Positions 17,344 to 26,753 of a stretch of DNA of 64,000 nucleotides are shown here, piece after piece. This DNA comes from Hyphomonas sp. GTDB taxonomy: Bacteria > Pseudomonadota > Alphaproteobacteria > Caulobacterales > Hyphomonadaceae. The stretch's first letter is position 1, and every line of letters begins with the position of its first letter. The stretch is taken from the NCBI RefSeq assembly GCF_013823385.1, contig NZ_PNMA01000002.1:1-64000 (forward strand). Reading direction: 5' to 3'. The position numbers and the translations under genes are program-made. Under the pieces are notes generated by a model. It had not been told where the DNA came from. It saw only the letters and a list, made by a program, of their open reading frames with translations, and did no database searches.

Positions 17344-17475
17344 TGGTATTCTCCGGGCTGGCCAGTCTGGCGGTTCGAACGCGCAGCCGGCAAAGGGCTC
17401 ATATTGTGCCGCCGGGCTTATGCGCGCTGGCCCTGCCGCGTCAACGGGGCCTGCTGCTGCGCCCGGCAAAAAGGA

Positions 17476-18093
17476 TCAGAAAGTAATGCGCGGGCCTTCG
17501 AAAACATCGTCTTCCTGGGCAGGCTCCGGCTTGGCCGGCGCGGCGGCACTCAGCGCTGCGCCCTTGGGCAGGCGAAGGTTCACGACATCGAGATTGAGAT
17601 CGAAATCGCCCGTGATGGCCGCGTCGCCCGTATCCATCTTGTGGCGCACCACATCCCGGATCTTCACCAGAACATCCCGGTTATTGTCCACCAGCGGGAT
17701 CTGCCGGGCATCCGAAGTGCCGATCAGGAGGCGGTAGTAAGGCTCCCGCTTCTTCAGCATCACAGCAATCATCGCCGCCCGGATGCCCAGAAGGACGCCG
17801 AGAACCAGCAAACCGATGCCGGCAAAGAGGCCGATCACCCCATCGCCCTGCGCCGGGCGCAGCGCCCACCAGCCGAGCCCCAGCAGGCCGAAGAAAAGAA
17901 GGGAGACACACAAGGTGGCATAGACGCTCTGCGTCTTGCGATTGCGCGGGGTATCCCAGGGGGCAAACTCATGGCGCTCGACCGACATGGTCGCGATCCG
18001 GCGGATGGCGATGGTATCGTCGCCCATCTGCAGCGAAGCTGCGGAAACCTCGCCCTGGCGGGCGCCTTCCATGTCGAGTGTCTGACGGTCCAT
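17476..18093 (-). CDS. Two-helix membrane protein, DUF6232-like
   Basis: A 205-residue protein. The soluble N-terminus (about 60 residues with DDTIAIRRIATMSVERHEF) is followed by two adjacent membrane helices near residues 60-80 and 85-108, then a soluble domain containing YYRLLIGTSDARQIPLVDNN. The general pattern is like DUF6232 proteins; this identification is from memory and only moderate. It is inserted between rbfA and truB, with a terminator-like hairpin after rbfA, so it may have its own promoter. Function unknown. Confidence 0.65.
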   Translation of the reverse strand: MDRQTLDMEGARQGEVSAASLQMGDDTIAIRRIATMSVERHEFAPWDTPRNRKTQSVYATLCVSLLFFGLLGLGWWALRPAQGDGVIGLFAGIGLLVLGVLLGIRAAMIAVMLKKREPYYRLLIGTSDARQIPLVDNNRDVLVKIRDVVRHKMDTGDAAITGDFDLNLDVVNLRLPKGAALSAAAPAKPEPAQEDDVFEGPRITF

Positions 18094-18151
18094 TCTGAGC
18101 CCCGATTACCCAATATGATGGGCTGGCAGGGCCATCCCATCCTGTCAAATG

Positions 18152-18189
18152 ACAAAGCAAAAAGGCAGAAAGACGGCAGCCGCCTGCCT
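18152..18189 (-). terminator. Terminator-like hairpin after rbfA
   Basis: On the minus strand AGGCAG pairs with CTGCCT across a 15-base loop and is followed by TTTTGCTTTG. It abuts the rbfA stop codon and would separate rbfA from the downstream membrane protein gene. Confidence 0.55.
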
Positions 18190-18597
18190 TCAGTCCTGGC
18201 TGTCCACGTCGCGGCGCACGCGCGGATCGTTCAGCAGCCTGTCGATAGCGGTTGCCTCATCATAGGAGGCGTCCGCGATGAAATGCAGCTCTGGCGTGAA
18301 CTTCAGTTCGATCTCGCGGCCCAGCCGCGCGCGCAGGAACCCCTTCGCCCGGGTCAGCGCCTCGGTGAGACGCTTGCGCCCCTCCTCGGACTCGTCGCCC
18401 AGCGGGGTGACGAAGATATTGGCATGCTTGAGATCGGGGGAGCAGCGCACTTCCCCGACCGTGACGATGACATTGGCAAGATCGGGATCGCGGAAGTCCT
18501 CGCGCGAGATGATCTCGGCAAGGGCATGGCGGATGATCTCCCCAGCGCGCAACTGGCGCTGGGAAGGAAGACCGGGAGGTGTCGGGCGGCGGGCCAT
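18190..18597 (-). CDS. rbfA: Ribosome-binding factor A
   Basis: A 135-residue protein needed for late maturation of the 30S subunit and 16S rRNA 5' end. Family features are the N-terminal RQLRAGEIIRHALAEII and the KH-like core DPDLANVIVTVGEVRCSPDLKHANIFV, followed by a LGREIELKFTPELHF block. It starts 9 bases after infB stops, so it is in the same operon. Confidence 0.94.
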   Translation of the reverse strand: MARRPTPPGLPSQRQLRAGEIIRHALAEIISREDFRDPDLANVIVTVGEVRCSPDLKHANIFVTPLGDESEEGRKRLTEALTRAKGFLRARLGREIELKFTPELHFIADASYDEATAIDRLLNDPRVRRDVDSQD

Positions 18598-18606
18598 ATC
18601 GGGGTG

Positions 18607-21180
18607 TTACGCAAGCGTCCTTGCGATTTCCTCGACCTGGAAGCACTCGATCTTGTCGCCGACGCGGATATCGTCATAGCGCTCGAACGCCATGCCGCAT
18701 TCCATGCCTGCATTGACCTCGGACACTTCGTCCTTGAAGCGCTTGAGCGTCTTGAGCTTGCCCTCGTGGATAACGACGTTGTCGCGCAGCAGGCGCACGC
18801 CGCAACCGCGGAGAACCTTGCCTTCGGAGATCCGGCAGCCGGCAACCTTGCCGACCTTGGTGATGTTGAAGACTTCCAGAATATCGGCATAGCCGAGGAA
18901 GGTCTCCCGCTTCTCCGGGGCAAGCATGCCCGACAGGGTCGATTTCACGTCGTCGAGCAGGTCGTAGATCACCGAATAGTAGCGGATCTCGACACCTTCA
19001 CGCTCGGCCAGATCACGCGCCTGCTTGTTGGCGCGGACGTTGAACGCAAAGATCGGCGCATTCGACGAGCGCGCGAGCAGAACATCGGACTCCGAAATAC
19101 CGCCGACAGCGCCATGAATGACCTTGGCGCGAACTTCCTCGGTCGAGATCTTGTCGAGCGACATGGTGATCGCTTCGACAGAGCCCTGCACATCGCCCTT
19201 GAGAACGATCGGCAGTTCGCTGGTCTCGATGGCGCCGTCCTTCAGGCGATTCATGATCTGATCCAGCGAGGCACGCGCTGCCACGGACGCATTGCCGGCA
19301 ATCTGGCGCTTCGTCCGGACACGGTATTCCGTGATCTCACGGGCGCGGGCCTCGTTCTCGACGACGACGAAAACGTCGCCCGGATCCGGCGCGCCATCCA
19401 GGCCGAGCACCTCAACCGGAAGCGAAGGACCGGCATCGGCAAGTTGCTGGCCGCGCTCATCGACGAGCGCGCGCACCTTGCCCCAATTGCCGCCCGCAAC
19501 GACGATGTCGCCGCGCTTGAGCGTACCGCGTTTCACCAGAACCGTCGCGACCGGGCCACGGCCCTTGTCGAGCTTGCTCTCGATGACGACGCCGTCCGCC
19601 GGACGGTTCGGGTTGGCTTTCAGTTCAAGCACTTCGGCCTGCAGCGAGATCGCGTCCGTCAGCTCGTCAAGGCCGAGGCCGGTCTTGGCCGACACTCTCA
19701 CGGCCTGCGTCGTGCCGCCCATGGATTCGACCTGAATGTCATGCTGCAGAAGGTCTGTGATGACCTTGTCCGGATTGGCGTCGTGCAGGTCAGACTTAGT
19801 GATTGCCACGACGATCGGCACACCGGCCGCCTTGGCATGGCTGATGGATTCAATCGTCTGCGGCTTGATGGAATCGTCTGCGGCGACGACCAGAACGGCG
19901 ATGTCGGTCGCGTTGGCGCCGCGGGCACGCATGGCCGTGAAGGCAGCGTGGCCCGGCGTATCCAGGAAGGTGATCCGTTCGCCGGATTTCAGCTGAACCT
20001 GATAGGCGCCGATATGCTGGGTAATGCCGCCGGCTTCACCGCCGGCCACATCTGTCTTGCGCAGGGCGTCCAGCAGCGAGGTCTTGCCGTGGTCGACGTG
20101 GCCCATGATGGTGACGATCGGCGCACGGGGTTGCAGATCTTCCTCACGGTCGTCCTCGCCCTCAAGACCGATTTCAACGTCGGCCTCAGACACGCGCTTC
20201 ACGGTGTGGCCGAATTCGCCGGCGATCAGCTCTGCCATGTCGGCGTCGATGATGTCATTCCCGCGCAGCATTTCGCCCTGCTTGAACATGAACTTCACGA
20301 CGTCAGCGACGCGCTCGTTCATACGCTGGGCGAGATCCTGGAGGGTGATCGTTTCCGGCAGGGTGACTTCGATCGAAACCTTGTCGCGGTGATCAGCGCC
20401 GCCAATACGGCGTTCGCGTTCACGCTCGCGGGCCCGGCGGACCGAGGCGAGCGAGCGTTGACGGTCTGCATCATCGCCCAGCGCCGAAGCGATGGTCAGC
20501 TTGCCACGGCGGCGTTCGCCGGCATCGCGCGACGCCTTCGTTGCCACTTCCCGGGCGCGCTCGGCACGATCATCGCGCGCCGGCTTGCTTGGGCTTCCAC
20601 CGCCGCGCTTGGCGCGGCCGGCATCGGCTTCTTCTGCTCCGGCGGCCGGAGGGGCCTGAACGGCAGGGGCAGCACGGGGCGCCTTTGTCGGGCGTTCCAC
20701 GCGTTGTTCGCGGGTGGCAGCTTCGGCGGCCAGCTTGGCGGCTTCTTCCTCAGCGCGGCGGCGAGCCTCAGCCTCTTCGCGTTCGCGGGCTTCCTGCTGC
20801 TTGCGCTCCTGTTCGTTCCGCAGGCGATCCTGAGCGGCCCGTTCGGCCTCGGTGTCCTTGGCGCGGGCGGCTTCTTCGGCCTTGCGCTGCTCAAGCACTT
20901 TCTGCCGGGCCTTGAGCTCGGCAACTGTGATGCCGAGCTTGGCAGCAAGAGCGACCAGCTTGGCTTCCATTGCATCGGAAGCAGACGGCGTCGCGGGGCC
21001 AGCATCATTGCCACCGCCCTGCCCGCCACCGGCAGACACCGGGCGGCGCTTCTTGGTCTCGACGACCACCTGTTTGGAGCGCCCATGGCTGAAGCTCTGC
21101 TTGACCGTGCCGGAGGTCTTCCGCACCACAGTCAACGGCTTGCGCCCACCGGAATTGCCTTGATCGTTCGTATCGCTCAT
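18607..21180 (-). CDS. infB: Translation initiation factor IF-2
   Basis: An 857-residue IF-2, the GTPase that places initiator tRNA on the 30S subunit. A long charged Ala/Arg/Glu-rich N-terminal region (1-260) is typical of alphaproteobacteria. The GTPase domain has GHVDHGKT at 360-367 and DTPGH at 407-411. The G4 motif is TKSD at 461-464 instead of the usual NKxD. IF2 domains 2, C1 and C2 follow and the protein ends in [12 protein letters not shown]. Located between ylxR and rbfA, 55 bases after ylxR. Confidence 0.96.
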   Translation of the reverse strand: MSDTNDQGNSGGRKPLTVVRKTSGTVKQSFSHGRSKQVVVETKKRRPVSAGGGQGGGNDAGPATPSASDAMEAKLVALAAKLGITVAELKARQKVLEQRKAEEAARAKDTEAERAAQDRLRNEQERKQQEAREREEAEARRRAEEEAAKLAAEAATREQRVERPTKAPRAAPAVQAPPAAGAEEADAGRAKRGGGSPSKPARDDRAERAREVATKASRDAGERRRGKLTIASALGDDADRQRSLASVRRARERERERRIGGADHRDKVSIEVTLPETITLQDLAQRMNERVADVVKFMFKQGEMLRGNDIIDADMAELIAGEFGHTVKRVSEADVEIGLEGEDDREEDLQPRAPIVTIMGHVDHGKTSLLDALRKTDVAGGEAGGITQHIGAYQVQLKSGERITFLDTPGHAAFTAMRARGANATDIAVLVVAADDSIKPQTIESISHAKAAGVPIVVAITKSDLHDANPDKVITDLLQHDIQVESMGGTTQAVRVSAKTGLGLDELTDAISLQAEVLELKANPNRPADGVVIESKLDKGRGPVATVLVKRGTLKRGDIVVAGGNWGKVRALVDERGQQLADAGPSLPVEVLGLDGAPDPGDVFVVVENEARAREITEYRVRTKRQIAGNASVAARASLDQIMNRLKDGAIETSELPIVLKGDVQGSVEAITMSLDKISTEEVRAKVIHGAVGGISESDVLLARSSNAPIFAFNVRANKQARDLAEREGVEIRYYSVIYDLLDDVKSTLSGMLAPEKRETFLGYADILEVFNITKVGKVAGCRISEGKVLRGCGVRLLRDNVVIHEGKLKTLKRFKDEVSEVNAGMECGMAFERYDDIRVGDKIECFQVEEIARTLA

Positions 21181-21235
21181 TCGTCCTACATATCACATAT
21201 TACACCGAAACACCTCTGTGTTCCGGCAGTTTCCG

Positions 21236-21922
21236 TTATCGGCCCGTTTCCTGGAACCAGGTCAGCTCTGGTGCCTCCCGAAATCCGGTGAGGCGCCGAT
21301 AGGCGATCTCCCAGGAATCCGCGATGGGCCCCCTACGGACGAGCCCGTGTATCACACGGTCGCGTCCAAATGCCATGCCCAATTCCGGCGCGCTGAGCGC
21401 TCCGGCGACTTTCACGTCGCTATATAGGGCTTTTGCGAGAAAATATACCTTCGAGCGGCCATCTTCCGCGCCATCTGCCGCCTCAAGCAGGAAAGCGGGG
21501 TGCCCGCCGCGCAGAGCGTCGCGCACCTGGTCAAACCCGCATATGGCTTGCCCGGCCTTGCGCGCAAGGCTGAGCGTGTCGACGCAGCGTTTGAGGAGAA
21601 GGCGCTCAATCAGATCGGCCAGCCCCTCAGGCACTGTGACCTGAGATTTGAACCCGCGTGCGAAAGCGCCTTTCTTGGCGGCCAGATCGATCACGCCGCG
21701 CTCTGCCTTCACCCAGACGCCCCTGCCCGGCAGGCGCTCCTGAATGTCCGGCGTCACAACACCATCGGGAGACAGCACAAAGCGCAGCATCGCCGCCTTC
21801 GGCAGCCGCTCGCGGGTAACCGCGCACTGGCGCTCGGGCGAGGAAGTATCCTCCTCGCCCGGACCATCATCCAAATTGTCTGCGATCAGGCGCGGATCAC
21901 TCTCGGGACGCGGCTTCGTCAT
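21236..21922 (-). CDS. ylxR: YlxR (DUF448) / L7Ae-like RNA-binding fusion
   Basis: A 228-residue protein. Residues about 30-110 form a YlxR/DUF448 domain (PERQCAVTRERLPKAAMLRF and GRGVWVKAERGVIDLAAKKGAF). After it, an L7Ae/YlxQ-type segment follows (DTLSLARKAGQAICGFDQVRDAL). In Firmicutes these are two genes (ylxR, ylxQ); here they are fused, as in other alphaproteobacteria. The start at 21922 overlaps the nusA 3' end by 26 bases; the frame continues upstream but only as a shadow of nusA. It is probably an RNA-binding protein of ribosome or RNase P function. Confidence 0.85.
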   Translation of the reverse strand: MTKPRPESDPRLIADNLDDGPGEEDTSSPERQCAVTRERLPKAAMLRFVLSPDGVVTPDIQERLPGRGVWVKAERGVIDLAAKKGAFARGFKSQVTVPEGLADLIERLLLKRCVDTLSLARKAGQAICGFDQVRDALRGGHPAFLLEAADGAEDGRSKVYFLAKALYSDVKVAGALSAPELGMAFGRDRVIHGLVRRGPIADSWEIAYRRLTGFREAPELTWFQETGR

Positions 21923-23669
21923 CGCCGCCCTCCGATTCAAGTTCGGAGAGGTCAATGCCGAGCTCTTCGGCAAGGGCCTCTTCCTCTTCATCATCGTCAG
22001 TCGAATTGCCGAGCTCGCCAAGCGCGAGGAGCGCACGCTCCTCCTCGGTCAGCTCAGGGGCTGCTTCGGTTGACTGTTGCTGCGCCAGCATCTCCTCAAT
22101 GGCTTCCGGCTCGATCCAGCCAGCGGCAACGCGCGCCTTCATGACAAACAGATTGGCGTCGTCCTTGCGCATCTCGCCCTTCTTGAGGATGCCTTCGACC
22201 CAGACGGGCTTTCCGTCCGGACCGGGCTCGCGGTAGCCGGTGATGTCGTCCGGAACGAGACCGGCCACATCTTCAACCGTCTTCACGCCTTCCTGACCAA
22301 GCTTCACAGCAAAGGAGGGCGTCATGCCTTCCAGCGCCATGACGTCGTCCGTCACGCCAAGTTCGCGGCGCTTGGCATCGTTTTCAGCGGCGACGCGCTC
22401 AAGATACTCGCGGGCACGCTCCTGCAGCTCTTCAGCCACATCGGTGTCGAAGCCCTCGATCGTGATGAAATCATCGGAAGCGACATAGGCAATCTCTTCA
22501 ACCGACTCGAAGCCTTCCGAAGCCAGCAGCTGGGCGAGGGTTTCGTCCGCATCCAGAGCTTTCATGAAGAGTTCGGTACGCTCCTGGAATTCCTTCTGGA
22601 AGCGTTCGGAATCTGCCGACTCGGTGATCAGGTCGATCTGCCAGCCGGTGAGCTGGGATGCCAGGCGCACGTTCTGGCCGCGGCGGCCAATGGCCAGCGG
22701 GAACTGATCGTCAGCCACCACAACCTCGACGCGGCGCTCGTCTTCATCGAGCACCACCTTCGAGACTTCTGCCGGCTGCAGCGCGTTCACGATGAAAGTG
22801 GCCGCGTCAAAGCTCCACGGGATGATGTCGATCTTCTCGCCCGAAAGCTCGCCGACGACCGCCTGGACACGCGCGCCGCGCATACCGACGCAGGCGCCGA
22901 CCGGATCGATCGAGCTATCATTGGAGATAACGCCGATCTTGGCCCGGCTGCCCGGATCGCGGGCACAGGCCTTGATCTGGATAACGCCTTCATAGACTTC
23001 CGGCACTTCCTGGGCGAACAGCTTGCGCATGAAATCTGGTGCCGCGCGCGACAGGAAGATCTGCGGGCCCTTCACTTCACGGCTCACCTTGTAAAGGTAG
23101 GCGCGCACGCGATCATTCGGCTGGAAATTCTCGCGCGGGATACCGTCATTGCGGCGGATGATGCCCTCAGCGCGGCCAAGATCGACGATCACATGGCCAT
23201 ACTCGACGCGCTTGACGATGCCGGAGACGATCTCGCCGACGCGGTCCTTGTATTCATTATACTGACGCTCACGCTCGGCATCGCGCACTTTCTGCGTGAT
23301 CACCTGCTTGGCGGTCTGGGCAGCAACACGGCCGAAATCGAAGGGCGGCAGCTCTTCCTTGAGCTCGCTTCCGGAGACCAGGGAGGCATCAATGCGCTTG
23401 GCTTCGGAGAGACGCAGCTGTTTGGCTTCGTCTTCAAAAACTTCGTCTTCCACAACCGTCTGCACGCGCCAGAGCGTCTGTTCGCCCGTCGCAGGATCGA
23501 TCTTGGCCCGGATGTCATGCTCCTGGCCGTACTTGGCCTTGGCGGCTTTCTCGATCGCCTCCTGCATCGCCTCAATGACGATACGCTGGTCAATCGACTT
23601 CTCCTCGGCAACCGCCTTGGCGATCTGCAGGATTTCAAGCCGGTTGGCTGAAACGCCGATGGCGCTCAT
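21897..23669 (-). CDS. nusA: Transcription termination/antitermination protein NusA
   Basis: A 590-residue NusA. It has the RNA-polymerase-binding N-terminal domain (residues 1-130), an S1 domain (GEIVSGIVKRVEYGHVIVDLG), KH1 and KH2 domains (VGACVGMRGARVQAVVGELSGEKIDI and FPLAIGRRGQNVRLASQLTG), and a C-terminal acidic extension with two helix-hairpin-helix repeats as in Proteobacteria. It modulates pausing, termination and antitermination. Its start overlaps the rimP stop (ATGA), and ylxR overlaps its end, giving a tightly coupled operon. Confidence 0.96.
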   Translation of the reverse strand: MSAIGVSANRLEILQIAKAVAEEKSIDQRIVIEAMQEAIEKAAKAKYGQEHDIRAKIDPATGEQTLWRVQTVVEDEVFEDEAKQLRLSEAKRIDASLVSGSELKEELPPFDFGRVAAQTAKQVITQKVRDAERERQYNEYKDRVGEIVSGIVKRVEYGHVIVDLGRAEGIIRRNDGIPRENFQPNDRVRAYLYKVSREVKGPQIFLSRAAPDFMRKLFAQEVPEVYEGVIQIKACARDPGSRAKIGVISNDSSIDPVGACVGMRGARVQAVVGELSGEKIDIIPWSFDAATFIVNALQPAEVSKVVLDEDERRVEVVVADDQFPLAIGRRGQNVRLASQLTGWQIDLITESADSERFQKEFQERTELFMKALDADETLAQLLASEGFESVEEIAYVASDDFITIEGFDTDVAEELQERAREYLERVAAENDAKRRELGVTDDVMALEGMTPSFAVKLGQEGVKTVEDVAGLVPDDITGYREPGPDGKPVWVEGILKKGEMRKDDANLFVMKARVAAGWIEPEAIEEMLAQQQSTEAAPELTEEERALLALGELGNSTDDDEEEEALAEELGIDLSELESEGGDDEAASRE

Positions 23670-24262
23670 TGGACATCTCCTGTCTCTTCATCTTCGTCTT
23701 CGGACTCGTCGATCTCGAAATCGGCGAGGGATTCTTCATCGTCTTCCGGCTGCGGTGGCAGATTTCCTGCGGCCCGCGCGGCTTCAATCAGTTCGTCCGT
23801 GAGCACGAGACTTGCCCGGCTCATTTCGTGGATGCCGGCAACGAGTTCGGTCTCATCGTCAAGCTCGATCCGGGCGCCGTCATTGTCTTCGCCGATAATG
23901 ATGCCGGTGAAGCGGCGGCGGCCATCAATCGGACGCGCCAGTTCGATCTTCACGGCATGGCCGATCCAGCGGGCAAAATCGCCAGGACGCGTCAGCGGCC
24001 GGTCGATGCCCGGCGTCGATACTTCCAGCGTGTAAGCCTCGGAAATCGGGTCTGCGGCGTCCAGCGTGGGCGACAGGGCCCGCGAAAGGCGCGCGCAATC
24101 TTCCACATCGGTCGGCGCGCCCCCTGCCCTCTCGGCCATGATCTGCAGGTGCGGGCGGCGCCCACCCTGGACGCGCAGGCGCACGATTTCCATCCCGATG
24201 CCCTCAGCCACAGGCTGGATCAGCGAAAGAAGACGGCGTTCCTGTTCAGTCAGAACGATCAT
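23666..24262 (-). CDS. rimP: Ribosome maturation factor RimP
   Basis: A 198-residue protein for 30S maturation. The family pattern is clear: LIQPVAEGIGMEIVRLRVQGG, DVEDCARLSRALSPTLD, YTLEVSTPGIDRPLTRPGDFARWIG and the C-terminal SH3-like part. The tail from about 170 is strongly acidic. It is first of the rimP-nusA-ylxR-infB-rbfA operon. No obvious Shine-Dalgarno lies at the usual distance (GGAG is 17 bases up), and a terminator-like hairpin lies just 24-60 bases before the start. Confidence 0.93.
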   Translation of the reverse strand: MIVLTEQERRLLSLIQPVAEGIGMEIVRLRVQGGRRPHLQIMAERAGGAPTDVEDCARLSRALSPTLDAADPISEAYTLEVSTPGIDRPLTRPGDFARWIGHAVKIELARPIDGRRRFTGIIIGEDNDGARIELDDETELVAGIHEMSRASLVLTDELIEAARAAGNLPPQPEDDEESLADFEIDESEDEDEETGDVQ

Positions 24263-24285
24263 GTGTAGGGGGCAGGCTCCGGACT

Positions 24286-24321
24286 AAAGAAAAGCGGCGG
24301 ACCCGTTTCCGGACCCGCCGC
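24286..24321 (-). terminator. Terminator/attenuator hairpin in front of rimP
   Basis: On the minus strand GCGGCGG...CCGCCGC forms a long stem with an internal GTCCG/CGGGT pairing and a GAAA loop, followed by TTTTCTTT. It lies between the TonB-domain gene and rimP, and the T-run ends only 24 bases before the rimP start. It may end transcription of the upstream gene, or act as an attenuator in the rimP-nusA leader. Confidence 0.75.
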
Positions 24322-24406
24322 CGATATATTTCGACTTGGCCGCTAGATAGTCGCAATTGATCGGGATGTCGAGGGGCCAGATGAATACCATGATGGCCTG
24401 ACACCC

Positions 24407-25543
24407 TTAGGGCCACATCACAAACTGGAAGGGTATGGTTACCAGCTGGCTATTGGCTTTAGAGCAATCTGGCTCTGGCTGCTGTTCATTGTAAGTCCAG
24501 CGAACATTCTTCATCGAATCCAGCGCCGCCTTCTCAAACTTGCTGTCGGGCACAGCTGCCAGAACTCTTACATTTCTTATCTCGTCCACTTCTAGATCGA
24601 ACCCGATCAGAACTGCGCCGATATATCCCTCCTTCAGTGCATCACGAGGATAATTTGGGCTGGGCGTCTTATCCAACCCTCCTCGACAATATCGCGGCGG
24701 CCTCTCGCGTGTCTCGTAGTACGCTTTTCGCAGCTTCTTTCTTTCTGTGTCGACGTACTCATCAGCTGCGGCGATTGCGCGTCGATGACTGGATGGGTGC
24801 GAACGGAACCAGGAGGTTATTGCGTAACGCCACGCTTGGGTCTGGTAATAAAGGTCCTTCAGCACGGGCCGGTCATCTTGTTCCTCAAGTATATAAGGAT
24901 AGAGACTGACCTCCAGCCGAGCCAGACGATCAAGGGCTTCCGACCCTCGTTTTCGCGAAAAGGTCGTCGCTATCGAGGAGAGTTCAACTGTTGCCCAATT
25001 TTCTGGAATGACGGCGCGCACAGGAGCGTAGTGAGCGATAGCTAAGTCCGCAATTTTCTGGGTTTGAGCAAGATTGCCCGCCTTGAGTTTAGCCGCGTGA
25101 AATTTGTCGAATGCCACAATGGTGAGTAAGGTGGGCTGTTGAGGTGCTACAGCGCTGAGAGCTTTTTCCAGTGCCGTGGACGTCTTGGAGTTCTGCTCCA
25201 CGCTCCATTCGGATAGAGCGATCAGCAAATTACCGAGTTCCGCCGAAACTTCTTGACTAGCTGGCCCGCGCATTATGGACGCCGCGCTGCGGGCCCGATC
25301 ACATGCCTCCCGAATACACAGCTGCGTTCCCGCTTCAAAAGCGATCTCGCGCGCATAGGGATCATCAGGGTTCTCAGCGGCAGCAGCGATCAATTCTTCT
25401 GAAATCAGCAGGATGGCGGCAGAGTCGTTTTTCTCGAGAGCAACATTGAAGCTTTGGATGAGATCAGGAGGAATTTTTGCTGAAGCCGATGCGCAAAACA
25501 TTAGCCCAAACAATACAGCCAACACCCATCCACGCAGTTTCAT
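24407..25543 (-). CDS. Periplasmic protein with TonB C-terminal domain
   Basis: A 378-residue protein from the start at 25543. MKLRGWVLAVLFGLMFCASASA is a signal peptide, cleaved after ASA. A helical, possibly repeat-like region without recognisable motifs follows (residues 25-285). The C-terminus holds a TonB-type domain: PNYPRDALKEGYIGAVLIGFDLEVD and AALDSMKNVRW, with a cysteine on each side. Unlike true TonB it has no N-terminal membrane anchor or Pro-rich stalk, so it is probably soluble in the periplasm. Codon use is clearly less GC-rich than in the neighbours, suggesting recent gain. Confidence 0.75.
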   Translation of the reverse strand: MKLRGWVLAVLFGLMFCASASAKIPPDLIQSFNVALEKNDSAAILLISEELIAAAAENPDDPYAREIAFEAGTQLCIREACDRARSAASIMRGPASQEVSAELGNLLIALSEWSVEQNSKTSTALEKALSAVAPQQPTLLTIVAFDKFHAAKLKAGNLAQTQKIADLAIAHYAPVRAVIPENWATVELSSIATTFSRKRGSEALDRLARLEVSLYPYILEEQDDRPVLKDLYYQTQAWRYAITSWFRSHPSSHRRAIAAADEYVDTERKKLRKAYYETRERPPRYCRGGLDKTPSPNYPRDALKEGYIGAVLIGFDLEVDEIRNVRVLAAVPDSKFEKAALDSMKNVRWTYNEQQPEPDCSKANSQLVTIPFQFVMWP

Positions 25544-25599
25544 TTTCACCTCGGCAGCCACCTCCTTTAGGTTGCCAGATTAAGCGCAACGGTCAACCC

Positions 25600-25633
25600 A
25601 AAACAAAAGCGGCTTGGGTCGCCCAAGCCGCTT
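25600..25633 (-). terminator. Terminator of cold-shock gene
   Basis: A perfect stem on the minus strand (AGCGGCTTGGG paired with CCCAAGCCGCT, short CGA loop) followed by TTTTGTTTT, 26 bases beyond the csp stop. Confidence 0.9.
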
Positions 25634-25658
25634 CCGCGCGTCTTCCCGAGGAAAAGAC

Positions 25659-25868
25659 TTAGAGGACTTTCAGGTCCACAGCCGAGGTTTTGCCGCGGCG
25701 CTCGTCTTTGTAGAGCTCGTAGGAGATCGACTGGTTCTCAGCGAGGGTTTTGAGGCCCGAGCGCTCGACAGCAGAAATATGGACGAAAACGTCCGAGCCG
25801 CCATCGTCCGGCTTGATGAAGCCGAAGCCCTTCTGATCGTTGAACCATTTTACTTTGCCGGTTGCCAT
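25659..25868 (-). CDS. Cold-shock domain protein
   Basis: A 69-residue CspA-family nucleic-acid chaperone. RNP1 appears as [18 protein letters not shown]2 as VFVHISAV, and the C-terminal strand as [15 protein letters not shown]. It has the size of a single domain. The gene stands alone with its own terminator. Upstream to about 26000 lies a long untranslated leader holding an inverted repeat. Cold-shock genes are often regulated by such leaders, but no specific thermosensor is identified here. Confidence 0.95.
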   Translation of the reverse strand: MATGKVKWFNDQKGFGFIKPDDGGSDVFVHISAVERSGLKTLAENQSISYELYKDERRGKTSAVDLKVL

Positions 25869-26054
25869 AATGGCTTTCCTTTGCCGTTCCGTCGGCCGCG
25901 CAGACGCGGAATTACGCCTTGCGGTGCCTGTCGAAACTCGGAGGAGGGAAAGTCATTGCCGTCGGTCTGACGGGGTCTTGATATTCAGACCGACCGGTTT
26001 CGATAGCCTAGATTTGCGCATGTACGGGGGTTTTCGTCAAGAAGGACCGTCAAC
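25869..26054 (-). promoter_or_regulatory. Leader/intergenic region of cold-shock gene
   Basis: 186 bases between trmB and csp. A 10-bp inverted repeat (GTCGGTCTGA at 25961-25970 and TCAGACCGAC at 25985-25994) could be part of the csp leader or the end of the trmB transcript. A GGAAAG site lies just before the csp start. Confidence 0.45.
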
Positions 26055-26753
26055 TCACCGCACGCGGAAGTCGAACCAGACCGGCCGGCAATCACCCAGC
26101 TGCTTGGATTCGTAGCGGGTCGTCACATGGTCGGCAGGGGCACAGCGCCAGTCATCAGCGGCCGCCGCCAACCACTCAAACCTGCCATCGCCGAGGAAGG
26201 TCAGCAGGGCTTCATCCGCATAGCTCTTCACATCGGTGGCAAAGCGAAGATGACCGCCGGGCTTCAGTTTCGGGTAGAGCGCATCCAGGAACGCGGGCTG
26301 CACAAGCCTGCGTTTATGCTGGCGGCGCTTGGGCCATGGGTCCGGAAAAAGGATGAAGACCCTGTCCAGACTCTGATCCGGCAGGCGCGCGATCAGGGGA
26401 CGTGCATCGTCAGGCCAGAGGCGGACATTGCCGGCGCCCGTTTCCTCGATGCCGGCTAGGGCCTTGGCGACCCCTTCCAGAAAAGGCTCGCAGCCGATGA
26501 TCCCGGTGCCCGGATTACGGCGCGCCTGGGTTATCATGTGCTCGGCGCCGCCAAAGCCTATTTCCAGCCAGAAGGCCGCCTTGCCGGGAAACAGTTCCGA
26601 GAGGACGATCGGGGCCTCTCCTTCGGCGATCCGCCAGGTGTTCAGCGTCTCGGCCATCAGGGCTCTCTGCCGGGGAGAGAGCGGGCGCCCTCCTGTCCGG
26701 CCAAAGCTGCGCAGCGGCCGGTCCCGAAACTGGGAGTCGTCTGCGCTACTCAT
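26055..26753 (-). CDS. trmB: tRNA (guanine-N7-)-methyltransferase
   Basis: A 232-residue methyltransferase making m7G46 in tRNA. It has a SAM-binding LEIGFGGAEHMI, the family's FPDPWPKRRQHKRRL substrate loop, and the C-terminal TRYESK motif. It overlaps the XRE regulator gene by 8 bases, so it is the last gene of the miaB-phoH-ybeY-corC-lnt-XRE-trmB unit. In many relatives metK lies between the regulator and trmB; it is missing here. Confidence 0.93.
   Translation of the reverse strand: MSSADDSQFRDRPLRSFGRTGGRPLSPRQRALMAETLNTWRIAEGEAPIVLSELFPGKAAFWLEIGFGGAEHMITQARRNPGTGIIGCEPFLEGVAKALAGIEETGAGNVRLWPDDARPLIARLPDQSLDRVFILFPDPWPKRRQHKRRLVQPAFLDALYPKLKPGGHLRFATDVKSYADEALLTFLGDGRFEWLAAAADDWRCAPADHVTTRYESKQLGDCRPVWFDFRVR

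Noticed and set aside
17122-21291. 1389-codon plus-strand ORF opposite truB, rbfA and infB
   Set aside because: It is antisense to a fully recognisable set of housekeeping genes and owes its length to GC-rich third positions; its protein has no domain sense.
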